From NCBI RefSeq assembly GCF_021869535.1, contig NW_026262734.1, positions 114,033,588 through 114,097,587 of the forward strand: a stretch of 64,000 nt of DNA, read 5' to 3'. The stretch's first letter is position 1; each line of letters begins with the position of its first letter. The notes beneath the pieces are model-generated. The model did no database searches, was not told the DNA's origin, and saw only the letters and a list, made by a program, of their open reading frames with translations. Origin of the DNA: Mytilus californianus (Eukaryota; Mollusca; Bivalvia; Mytilida; Mytilidae). Made by a program: the position numbers and the translations under genes. Shown piece after piece: positions 47,081-57,417 of the stretch.

Positions 47081-48688
47081 ATATTATCTAAACGTAATGG
47101 GTAATATTAAGACTCTTAAATATTCAATTCAAGTAGGTTTTGAAAATATCAGATTATAACCCTACACGTGAAATAATTCAATAAATAATCAAAGGGTGAT
47201 ATATATTTTCCTCAGTTTTAGATCTAAATATTATATGAGAATAAAACTGTCAGAGGTGAAATGAAAACGGTTTGTCATTAGCTTTCAGATAAGCGAGGAA
47301 AACCGGAAGAACACACTCATTCATTCGTTCAATTATCATTATCTGTTAGAAAATTGAAACACACATCAACCATATAAAACCATAAAGAATTGTTTGGTTA
47401 ACAATCAGAAGAATGTTTCAGCTATGTTCTGAATGTCCAAATGCAAGGCTTTCATTCGCATTTGAGTAGCATATTATTCATAAGTTCAATAGCTGATCGC
47501 AGTTCAACCTTTAAAAACGATTGTTGGTTATGGATTAGGATTTATGACTTGCAATATGTTGCACGTTGACCACTAAAAGAGTTTCATTTTAAGTTCAGAC
47601 AGGTTAGCACTTTCATAACGAAGCAACACATTTTAAGATGTTAATATACATCACACGAAGGATTCTAATAGTCTTGCATTTACTCTGAAGTTCTTGGATG
47701 ACTGAAGGTTTGTAGTTTGTTTTTTGTATTCCCAAAGTTACTGGCACTGACATTTCTGTTCATAGAAAACATAAATACAGTGTTTAATATTTTATAAGTT
47801 TCGTTTCCTTTTTTTCTAATTAGATTGCTAAGAGTGTCATCACGGCTTACAACTTTGTAATGATGAATATCAGTTTCGGGATCGTGGAACTAGCGGAAAG
47901 TCTGTGACGGGCAAAATTCCAATAAAATAATAATTTAATAATCTACACTACTTTCCTGAAAATAGAAATTATTTCAATTATATTATTAGCGTACTAAAAA
48001 TACTTTCAAAATAATAGGCACCCCGATCCCCCTTGGAAGGTAATAGTGTGTACATGATGTTCAGTTTTTCCTAACTTCGGTATAGATTGAATAAAATAAC
48101 AAAGATAAAAAAATAAATATTAAAAATCATTTGTTCAGAGAACAATTGAAGGTCTTTCCATCGCAAAAAGCACATATTTTAATCCAAAAATATGCACTTT
48201 CCGTTTAAAATGTCAATTCTGGTGTCAGAAAATACATTTTAGCTTAATTTACGTTGTTTCTAAAAATATATGGTTTCTATATACTTTTGCTAAAAATAAA
48301 TGAAACAAGTAGGTACTCCCGGTTTACAAAATTTTACATTCGGTTTTATGTAAACCTTCCTTTACACTGATTTCAAAAATATAACGTTCTTGTTACTTTA
48401 ACATGAATTTAATGCAATTTAGTAAACGTTATTTGTCGCTACCTTCTACGGTTTCTTATGATAAGTGATAATAAGCAAAAACAAAATTTATAACATGACC
48501 TTGACCTTTGACATTGACCTTAATTTCATTTTGATGGACCAAGGACCTCAAATCAAAATACCCTGAGATGTTGAGGATGGCGACAGGTCAGGGCGTACTC
48601 GTTGGACACTGCTAGTTTTTGGACTTTTATTACGTTTAAAACCACCTAAATCAGATATACTGACCAAACATAGTTGTAAACCTGAGAC
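47081..48688. other. Gene-free stretch with a TGACCT cluster
   Basis: No coding signal. Positions 48496-48521 hold four tandem TGACCT/TGACAT half-sites. The phrase AATTGAAGGTCTTTCCA at 48145-48161 recurs at 63083-63100 and marks a dispersed family. Confidence 0.5.
48496..48521 (+). promoter_or_regulatory. Cluster of TGACCT half-sites
   Basis: TGACCTTGACCTTTGACATT is followed by GACCTT: direct repeats of the nuclear-receptor half-site (complement AGGTCA) with 0, 1 and 1 base spacing. It may simply be repeat-borne; there is no gene near enough to assign it to. Confidence 0.3.
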
Positions 48689-48782
48689 TTGGGATATTAC
48701 GCATGTACAAATCTATCCTTTTTAACGAAATGTGACTTAATCCTGAAAATATTTTGCCCTGACCCTGTCGCAGAACATAAAA

Positions 48783-49015
48783 TGGCTGACAACAAGAATG
48801 CCAAACAAGCCACAAAAGCAACAAATATTTTTTTTACAATGCGGTTTTACGTTACTTATCCTCATGATATTGCACAAAATCCAGGCTCAATAAAATATCC
48901 ATGTGGGATATGCTGTAAACCAACAAAGAAAAATCAGCGAGCTATCCAATGTGAATATTGTCTGTTCTGGCACCACATTAAATATATTAACATGCATATA
49001 CCACTGGTTCTCCGT
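48783..49015 (+). pseudogene. LINE ORF fragment with PHD-type zinc finger
   Basis: From a methionine at 48783 (MADNKNAKQ) the frame reaches a finger: YPCGICCKPTKK, NQRAIQCEYC, then LFWHHIK. The pattern CX2C, NQRAIQC, CX2C-x2-WHH is typical of the zinc finger that precedes the endonuclease in many animal LINEs (CR1/Jockey-like), where it is thought to bind nucleic acid. The frame stops at 49018 and no endonuclease follows, so this is an isolated 5' fragment. The endonuclease fragment at 53965 could belong to the same element type, but 5 kb of unrelated DNA separates them. Confidence 0.65.
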
Positions 49016-49843
49016 TAAAGCGCCCATTGTATGACGTTAATTTGTCCCACCGTAAGAAAGCAAAACTAACGACCTCGAGTTATATATACCCGTACCTTGT
49101 TATACTTATATCTGAGATTTTTACATTTCTTTATTATCTATATTTTTAATTTTTATAAAGTTAAGTACATGTTGCACAACGATAGTGATCGGTACGGCCG
49201 TCAAAATATTTTTTTCGTAAACCTGTAATTTCCGTTAACGGAAAAAAGACCAAGCAGGACAAAATATTAAGCACAACATTGAGTGTGATATGAGTTAAAT
49301 TTGATTATAAGGTTACCATAAATAATTTTGTTTATAACTATGGTCATTTATTCCAAATCATATCAGTCTGAAAAACTAAACAAAGTTGAAAACTGCAGAG
49401 ATTTGTTAAGCATGTAATCTCCGTGGAATGGTCTATTCTAAACAAACACCTATTTTGAAAATTTTTTACATCCAACAGATCGAAATCGGTGTCAACATTT
49501 AATTTTAGTACAACTTCAATCTTCAGATACACGTATTATGTTTTATAAATGACGAAATCATCGAAATGTAACCTTCGTGGAATGTAATCTCCGTTGACGT
49601 TTTGGTAAAGAGTGCTTTCTATCACGTCCGCACTTCTATCGAGTATGGCATGCCAAATAAACATATTAGATAATTATTACGGACGGCGAATATATAACTT
49701 ACAGATCAATAACATACATTGTAATTATCGACATAAGAAGACACTATGTGACAATTTTTATTAATCAATTGTTTAAGCGTAACACAGTTGCATTTTTCTC
49801 AGACCTAGAAAAAAAACCGAACCGGATGTTTTCATAGAGAATA

Positions 49844-49893
49844 ATACATGGCAAAATCCGTATCACGCATGTGATATGGATTTTGCCATGTAT
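49844..49893. other. Near-perfect 23-bp hairpin with 4-base loop
   Basis: ATACATGGCAAAATCCGTAT plus CAC pairs with 49871-49893 around the loop GCAT. Only one position is not Watson-Crick (G opposite T, a wobble if transcribed). No inverted-repeat insertion or coding context explains it. Confidence 0.85.
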
Positions 49894-51774
49894 ACGCTTT
49901 ATCACAGATTTAAACAGGAGAGTATATAAGAACTGCTTACTGATCTAAAGCACCAGGGTTACATTCAGATTTATTTATTTTTGCCATGTTTTAAAAGTTT
50001 GATCATATATAGGAACTGCGTATTGGGTTACCTTACAATTTAGGTCCTGTTGTCCATTGAAATATATTGCTTATTGTATTTTTTGTTTGTTAGTGTTTTG
50101 TATGGTAGTTCATTCAGTTCTTTTTATCCTCCTTAAGTAATGTTGTACTATACAAAACACATTCTGAATAAAACCTGTTAATAAAAAAAATAGCAACAAT
50201 AAACAAACAATTTAATAACAAGTATACTGTAATAAACAAGAGACTACTTTGAGGAGACTGGTGAGTAAAATGTGCACTTTTGAAATATAAAAATCTAGTT
50301 TAACAAACATCGGATTTCATGTAAATTTAGTCGGAATCACTACTGTCATAAATGAGAAATCCCAATAGGGGTGCGATCAAGGGTAGACATACGATAGAGG
50401 GGTGTGATAATGGGTGCGCATCAAAGTTGGGCGATACGGATTAAACAGCAGGCTATTTATCAAATATTCAAAACTTCTGTATTTACTACTAAATATAAAT
50501 TATGATAAATATCAATATTAATGCAAGTAAATAATTTTAACCTGTTTTCAATATTCAAGATATGTAACGTTTGTTATTAATATAAATTTGATACCGAATT
50601 TAATACGATTTAACAATTATGCAAGTAGCCATTAACATTGCTCTGCCTAATGAGTTTTATATCATGTTGCACAGGGAAACAAGCTTTTAAATATTTTCTT
50701 TCATTTAAATGAAATTACGACGTCGGCTGAGAGGGCATGCTATATATTGTCCGTTACATTTATTAACAACACCTTGAACAAATATTCTTTTCGAAAATTA
50801 AAACAGTTAAATAGATCAACAAAACTATCCGTCACAATATGATATATATGACGGTCTGGATTAGGGGAGGGGGTCTACTTTTCTGTATTCTGTAATTCTT
50901 TAGGCCATTTTTCTCTATTCAGTAAGAAATATGATTATTCTGTAAAATTCTTGTGTTCAGATCCTGCATATGAAAATTTCCTGTTGTATCATAATATTGA
51001 CATGATAAATTTTGTTGTCTGTATCAACGACATACGTATGACGACACTACCCCGTACCCCAACCCCCTTTATTTTAATCTGTCACTCTACTGCACAAATG
51101 ATACCATTTTTCAATTTTGATTAATATCTGAATATCTGATTAAAACCAAACGGGGGAGAAAAAGACCATTTTAATTTCTTCGTGGTAATTTTGATATCTG
51201 GGATAATAAACAGAAGTTAAGATGACAGGTGGTATATTTAATAATATTTGGTTTGTCATATGATGTACTAGTACTGAGAAGCTGAACATTCAGTTTTATA
51301 ACAGAGACAGTACCGGTTGTTAACCGACATTAAGAGAAATTTGAAATCCGATAGAGTAAAAATTCGATCACTAGAACTAGATTTTATCCTTGATTGCCCA
51401 ACTGTCCAACAAAATATTAAAACATTGCCTATTAATCAATTGTTTTGGAGAATATTAAAATATATTTAACATTTATTAATACTAAAAATACCCCCAAAAA
51501 ATCTAGGAAAATGTCATCCGTCCTCAAGCATCAGTGTTCCAGCCCTTACCAATAAATTGGGTTTTTTTTTAATCATAATGAGTTATGGATCTTACAAATA
51601 TGAAATTGAAGATGTAGGAATTATGTCGACGAAAGAGCCGTTTTGATTCTGCAATTCTTTTCAATTCCCTTTAATTATCCATTGATAAATTTTGAAATTA
51701 TAAAGAAACTAAGGTTTCAACTCCATCGGACAAAGTTAATCTTCGACTGATTTGGCAATTTTTTTTTCATGTCT

Positions 51775-51850
51775 TTTTTGGTCATATAGCTCATCAACTC
51801 TTTCTGTTCTTTTACATCCTTGGCTTTCAAATATTCGGCGCTGGGCGTAA
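51775..51850. repeat. Dispersed segment shared with 31241-31340
   Basis: GGTCATATAGCTCATCAACT and CCTTGGCTTTCAAATATTCG; see the partner copy. Confidence 0.6.
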
Positions 51851-52326
51851 ATGATGAAGATAAATCCAAAATAGCGCTTCGGAACGAAATGATACGTTAA
51901 CTCGTGCAAGATCGTGATTTTGGAGAAAAATACCGATGCTTATGAATGTATATAATTTGCATCGCTAATTTCCAAAAACCAGTTCCGATTACGACCAGTT
52001 CAACATTTCATTCCAAATGATCTACTTGTCTATTGTCAATTATCAATAATATATTTGATATGCAGAAAACGCAAAGTTTCATTATTCTGTAAATTATTTA
52101 TTTCTGAAATTAGTATTTTTTTTACCTTATTCTTATTTTTTATACAATTATTATTTTCACACCCCATTATTTTCTATTCTTTATTTGATTGCCTATTTTT
52201 CTTCATTCTTTATTTTTTAGGGGGGGTGGGGGACATTATTTTCTAGTATAAACCACCTCATATATCTTGGGTTATTTCAAATAGATATCAGATATTCAAG
52301 CGGAATAGGATACATAATACTACTAG

Positions 52327-52585
52327 GCCTCGGTTGCAGAGTGGTCTAAGTAGTTACTACTGTAATCACTAGCCAGTCAACACTGAGGTTGTGAGTTCGA
52401 ACCCCGCTCGTGCGGGTGCACTCGACTCCAATCTTAATTGACTATGATTGTCAGTTTTCCTATCAAAGGTCGGTGGTTTTCTCCAGGCACTCCGGCTTCC
52501 TCCACCAATGAAAACTGGCCGCTACGAAATAGCCCAAAAGCGGTGCTTAAAAGTGGCGTTAAAACACCAAAAAACAAATCAAATC
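52327..52585 (+). mobile_element. Complete tRNA-derived MetaSINE-type SINE
   Basis: A tRNA-like head starts GCCTCGGTTGCAGAGTGGTC (A box) with B box GAGTTCGAACCCCGC near 52393-52407. The body has TCCGGCTTCCTCCACCAATG and ACTGGCCGCTACGAAATAGC, and the tail AAGTGGCGTTAAAACACCAA followed by an A-rich end. It is bracketed by a perfect 13-bp duplication, ATAATACTACTAG (52314-52326 and 52586-52598), the mark of LINE-driven insertion. The conserved core and GTGGCGTTAAA end fit the MetaSINE superfamily. The intact duplication suggests a fairly recent insertion. Confidence 0.9.
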
Positions 52586-52598
52586 ATAATACTACTAG

Positions 52599-53964
52599 TA
52601 TAAGAGTATCTACAAGGAGAAGCTGTTTAGTTGGTCGTTTTTAATGGTCTCTTTTAAAATTAAAGTCGGTGAGATTAATATGCTACAACCAACCAACAAA
52701 GATGGTTGCCTATACTATGAATAAAAAAATCTATGGAAATTTTTTTTTATATTTTATTTTTAGCTGTTTGTTTTTGATTTTGTTGTCTCTCTCTCTCGTC
52801 ATGGTTTTGGAGTTGTTTTTTTTTTAATTCTTTTTTAACGACAACGCATGCAACATCTTATTTATTGTTTGAAAATTCTTCTCTAGGTCATAATTCTACA
52901 TGAAATATTTGCCACTGTACGTTCAGAAAACAACAATCAATCAATCATTTCTCCTCTAAAATTGCAGTATTATAATAACTTTAAACATTATCAAAAAAGT
53001 GATTCGTTTAATCCTTTGATCTGATATAAACACGTCTCGTCACTCTCCTATATTAAAATTTCAATTTCCGATACCAAGGAAAAAAGTATTATTGAATATC
53101 AAAGGAAGTAACCAATCAAGTTTCAAGGGTTGTGTTTCGTCTACAAACGAAAATTCTTAGTTATTCAAACTATTTAAAGCAAGGGATGAATGCATTATAC
53201 GCCATTCTTGTGCATTTTGAAAATATTTATAAATATGACCACATCAATGATAATTCATGGTAACACAGATTGGCAAACTAGATAATGATGATGATGATGA
53301 TGGTGAGGTGGGGAGGAGGAGGAGGAGCATTCAGCGACGAATTATATGCACATTCGGGTCGAAAGCATGTTAATACGATATTAATATTTATTCTGCTTTG
53401 TACAAGACCAACACGCTAAGTCGATTTTTTTGGCGTATTAGTTCAAAAGGAAACAGTCCACAGGAAAATGTATCACCTTAATTTGTGGTAATTTCAACTC
53501 ACAAGAAAAACGCACATTAAAGTTTTTGAGAATTAATAAAGATAACAAAACACCGTTGAAATAATGATTTCAAAGTTTTTAGCATTTTTGGTATTGAAAA
53601 TCACGCTATCAGATAACGACGTCAAAGGAAATAAAATGACGTTAAATGTATTGTTTTGACATTTTTTTCATCTAAACTGTCTCGATCATTACAAATTAAC
53701 GGTAGCATATTACATGCTGAAATTTATATGTTGGATAGAATATACTATGAGGATGTTCCATTTTCTTTATTTACAAGTTTTGCTGCAATTTATATTTTAT
53801 CATTTTTTACTCGGACGTTGGGCGCTTTACCGGAGAACCAGTGTAACTCGAATATAATGAAACTATCCAATAACATAAGAGAGAGTTGGTTCTGCAAATA
53901 ATGTATATTACCAACCTTTACGAATTCTTTTTTCGAGCTGTCAATCAACGAGGAAACAGCTGAT
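52599..53964. other. Gene-free stretch
   Basis: No recognisable coding signal, although an 81-codon frame at 53656-53901 (MTFFSSKLSRS...) is unexplained. A trinucleotide tract lies at 53281-53328. Confidence 0.4.
53281..53328. repeat. (GAT)n and (GGA)n trinucleotide tract
   Basis: GATGATGATGATGATGATGG passes into a GGAGGAGGAGGAGGAG run: two adjacent trinucleotide repeats. Confidence 0.95.
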
Positions 53965-54650
53965 TTGGATTATCTCCCCAGTCAATCAACCACGTTTTCC
54001 AGATCGACAGATGTTAACATTTGGAAAGCATTTGTAAATGACAACATGAATGAAGATGTTTTTGAAGAGCTAAAGAAAGTTCGGAGCAGTAACATCAGCA
54101 ACTTAATGTGTGAGTATTTGAATATCAATAGCTGTCGTTATAAATTTGAACCCATTAAAAACTTATTACATCGAAATCTCGTAGATATTCTCTTTTTATC
54201 AGAAACTAAAATTGATGAATCTTTTCCAAATGCCCAGTTTTGTGTCGATAATTTTACAATGTGGCATGCTGATAGAAATCAACAAGGTGGAGGTCTTATT
54301 GCATATTGTCAGATCTGATCTTGCAGCTGATATTGAATACATTGGTATGGAGGTATCATTTGGAAACCAAAAAAATTGTTCTTTTGTAAGATATATAAGC
54401 CTCCTAGTATGTCAAATGACCATTTCACTACAGATTGTACCAAAACTATTTACGAAATTATATCCAAATATCACAATTATATTTTTATTGGTGACTTTAA
54501 TTATGACATGCTTAACTGTGATAAGAGTGCAATGATAAGAGAAATATGTGATATTTTTAATTTGAAAAACATCATTAAGAAAACTAAATGTTTTACGAAA
54601 ATTTCTAATGCAACCCTTTTAGATTTGATTTTAATGAATCATGATTGCGA
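53965..54650 (+). pseudogene. LINE endonuclease fragment
   Basis: The frame carries an apurinic-type endonuclease domain: CEYLNINSCRYKFEPI, VDILFLSETKIDES (catalytic E), DRNQQGGGLIAY, and IFIGDFNYDML (GDFN box). The end of the domain with the S-D-H motif is absent. Two compensating frameshifts are visible: the true frame leaves near 54296 (the 53965 frame stops at 54316-54318) and returns near 54390. The nick-making domain of CR1/Jockey-like LINEs is the best match. It runs in frame into a reverse transcriptase of another family beginning about 54650. Confidence 0.8.
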
Positions 54651-55230
54651 TTTAAAAAAAACGTTCCGTTTCATCTCCGCATCTAGTAAGTGTTCTACTA
54701 CTAATATGTCAGTGCTTCAAACTACCTCCCTTACTACTGTCAAAGAACTTGTCATTAACTTTTGTAATCAAGCTTATGAAAACAATTCTATTAATTATTT
54801 TTGGAGTGTTAAAAATTCATTAGAGGTTTTAGATAAAATACATGCTTTTGATGGTCCTTTTAATTCTGTTGACATTTATGATTTGTCTACTTTCTACACT
54901 ATACTTCCACATAATATGATTGAAGCTTTAAATTTTCTCCTGGACAACATATATGTACGTTTCGGCGATAAAGTGTATCGACAGGTAGTAGGTATACCTA
55001 TGGGCACTAATTGCGCCCCTTTAATAGCAGATTTATTCCTGTATTCCTATGAATCTCAGTTAATAACATGTCATTGTTACATTTGGTTACTACATTCAAC
55101 AATACCTACCGTTATCTTGACAATATTTGTTCGTTAAATAATCCAGAGTTCTCTAAATACACTACCGAAATTTACCCAAAGGAACTTACTTTAAATAGAT
55201 CTAACATAAACAGCAGTAGTTGTCCTAAAA
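54650..55230 (+). pseudogene. Reverse transcriptase remnant fused to LINE endonuclease
   Basis: The 253-codon frame 54376-55137 changes character near 54650: the endonuclease gives way to SVKNSLEVLDKIHAFDGPF, YDLSTFYTILPHN (motif A region), FLLDNIYVRFGDKV, and VVGIPMGTNCAPLIADLFL. A frameshift near 55060-55100 leads to NTYRYLDNICSLNNPEF and YPKELTLNRSNIN. Motif spacing between LPHN and LLDNI is shorter than expected, an internal deletion. The catalytic box reads YLDN, so the second aspartate is gone. It is the same family as the minus copy at 46450-47080. It ends abruptly near 55230 without a 3' end. The frame joining the two domains is unbroken, but the fusion is more likely nested debris than a working protein. 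Confidence 0.75.
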
Positions 55231-55239
55231 GCGCGGAAA

Positions 55240-55880
55240 TCATTATGTGATCCGTGTAAACTCATCGAACGTTTAAACATACTTATTAGTAAAAGTTACC
55301 TTACCAATTTTGTGATTAAATCTTAGAATATAGTTTACATTGGCACAAATACCGTTTTTTTGTCATCAGCAAATTAAAACATAACTAAATTTATATTCTT
55401 TTCAAACTGTTTTCTGGGATGTATAAATACACAACCACGTTCATTTTCTATATATAGATTACTCTATCGATATATAACATTATACATATTTATTAAAAGG
55501 TAACTCCTAACTATCCTACTGCCTGTCGATACAGTTATTTTGGCATTGCACGAGTCATCTTCCTTGACTGTCCATGACATTAAAATACTTAATCCTTAGG
55601 ATGTGTTTAGTTGATTTTAGTCTCTGATGCATGATTTTTTATAATTAATTGTTTTTAGCTTTTAACAAGGTATCAGTAACTGCGAGTACTCTCAATAAAT
55701 GCAACAGTAGTATACAGCTGTTCAAAAGTCATAAATCGATTGATAAAAAACAAATCTGGGTTACATACTAAAACCGAGGGAACACATCAACTATAACAGG
55801 AACACAAAGTGCAAAAAAAACCAAACGCCAACATACATAGAAACGAATCGTTCTTTCGTGTTAATTTGACCTGTTGATAC
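55240..55880. other. Gene-free stretch before the second Gypsy element
   Basis: A dispersed phrase (ACTAAAACCGAGGGAACACA, AGGAACACAAAGTGCAAAAA, CCAAACGCCAACATACATAG) at 55770-55850 lies directly before the LTR. Nothing else. Confidence 0.45.
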
Positions 55881-56178
55881 TGTTATGTTTACATGATACA
55901 TTATCACTATAGTTTAATTGGCTTATAATTAATACTGACAGTTAGGGATTTATAATCATCAGATTAGCGGATGTTTTTGTAAATAGATTATTATCGGATC
56001 GTATCTCTTATCATAGTTCACAGCTTCAGTATTCTGTTAGGTTTTATGGGCGTTACTCTTGGTTTTATATATACTGATGCATTGCAAATTTATTCATTGT
56101 GTGTGTAGATTGTACTTTAATAAACATGTATACTCTAATGAAATAGTCATCACTGCAATCTACGATACATAGATAACA
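55881..56178 (+). repeat. 5' LTR, 298 bp
   Basis: It starts TGTTAT and ends ATAACA, a 6-bp terminal inverted repeat, and is followed one base later by the primer-binding site. It includes a TATATA box near 56067 and AATAAA near 56119. This LTR would carry the promoter and polyadenylation signal. Without the 3' LTR the insertion cannot be dated. Confidence 0.85.
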
Positions 56179-56179
56179 T

Positions 56180-56192
56180 TGGCGACGAGGAT
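56180..56192 (+). promoter_or_regulatory. Primer-binding site
   Basis: TGGCGACGAGGAT begins one base after the LTR. TGG at the start complements the CCA end of a tRNA. I cannot say which tRNA from memory. Confidence 0.7.
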
Positions 56193-56259
56193 ATGGAACA
56201 TTTTTAGAGAACTTTATTTTACAATCTGCTGAAATGTCAACACACATGAAAACATTAAA

Positions 56260-56670
56260 ATGCCTAATTATGGTCGAATCGAGGTGTTTAAGTTTGAAAA
56301 TAATTTTGAGGAATATACCGAAAAACTAGTAGAGTATTTCCTTGCAAATGAAATCGACGATGTCGACAAGAAGAGGTCATTTTTTCTCACAGTCTTTGGA
56401 GAAAAAACTTACAGTTTATTACGTAACTTATGTGCTCCAGCAAACCCAAACACAAAGACATTTGACAACCTGATAGAAATTTTAACGGATCATTTAAGAC
56501 CTAAACCGTTGATTATTGCAGAACGATACAAATTTCATCAACGCAAACAGGAAAGCCATGAGAAAGTGAAGGATTATTTAGCAAATCTTAGAAAACTGGC
56601 CGATACTTGTCAATTCAATGATTTTCTCGAGGAAGCGTTAAGAGACAGACTTGTTTGTGGACTGTATTAA
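56260..56670 (+). pseudogene. Gypsy gag, N-terminal part
   Basis: From MPNYGRIEVFKFENNFEEYT the frame reads 136 codons of capsid-like protein (YFLANEIDDVDKKRSFFLTV, FDNLIEILTDHLRPKP, RYKFHQRKQESHEKVKDYL). It ends at a TAA (56668-56670) directly after CGLY. The same frame continues beyond the stop (KTIQMKLLSEIAV), so a single nonsense change splits an otherwise intact gag. The start codon follows the primer-binding site by about 70 bases, as expected. Confidence 0.85.
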
Positions 56671-56682
56671 AAAACCATCCAA

Positions 56683-57411
56683 ATGAAATTATTATCCGAA
56701 ATTGCTGTTGGTATAGAAGCTGCGGAAAAGGAGACCAATGAATTAAGAAATGAAGTTTCAACTACCCATAAGGTGACAATGAGATCGCCAGAATGCTACT
56801 GCTGCGTAAAATCTAGACATAATGCGGACAGTTGTTTCTATAAGAATTCAAGATGTCACAAGTGCAAAGAAATTGGACATATTAGTAGAAAATGCAGAAA
56901 ATCTTTTCCGAAAAACAAAAATCAAGACAAAGTTAACAAGCAATATAAAAAGAACACTAAGTTTAAAGCGAAACCGTCAAACGTTAACCAGATTCAGGAA
57001 GATTCGGAATTAGAACCAGAGGAAAATTCCGGAATGGAAGTGTTCACTGTCAAAACGTGTAGGACATCCGATAACAAGGAACTAATGCTAGATGTCAAGA
57101 TTGAAGATGTCGATTACGTTATGAAATTGGATACAGGTGTAGCAGTATCAATTATTGGAGAAGAAAACTACAAAAAGTACTTTTTGCATATCAAGTTACA
57201 AAAGAGCAATGTCAAATTGAACACCTATACAGGAGATCCAATTACGGTAATTATTGAAATAACTGTCAATGTGGTTTATGACAAACAAACAGAAATATTG
57301 CCGTTAATCGTTGTGAAAGAGGGACCGTCTCTTTTTTGGAAGGAACTGGCTGTCAAAATTAACTGTAGATTGGAAGCATATCAGGTCAGTGATTACACCT
57401 TCTTCAGTTAA
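56683..57411 (+). pseudogene. Gypsy nucleocapsid and protease
   Basis: Same frame as the gag above. Two CX2CX4HX4C zinc knuckles occur in tandem (CYCCVKSRHNADSC and, seven residues on, CHKCKEIGHISRKC), followed by a basic linker. The aspartic protease region has VMKLDTGVAVSIIGE, with the catalytic DTG intact but the usual A-S after it altered to V-A. The frame ends at 57411 shortly after the protease, before reverse transcriptase, which lies in another frame. The knuckles package RNA; the protease would mature the polyprotein as a dimer. Confidence 0.88.
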
Positions 57412-57417
57412 AGATAA

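Larger units (their letters stand above)
49021..52313. other. Gene-free stretch
   Basis: No coding signal. It holds the strong hairpin at 49844-49893, GTAATCTCCGTGGAATG-type phrases repeated at 49408-49430 and 49574-49598, TATTCTGTA-rich tracts at 50875-50960 and 52075-52225, and the dispersed segment near 51775. Confidence 0.45.

Noticed and set aside
52327..52420. Functional tRNA gene
   Set aside because: It is the head of a SINE with a 13-bp target duplication around the whole 259-bp unit.
48783..54650. A single LINE from the zinc finger to the endonuclease
   Set aside because: Nearly 5 kb of unrelated, repeat-bearing DNA separates them and no junction duplication was found. They are kept as separate fragments.
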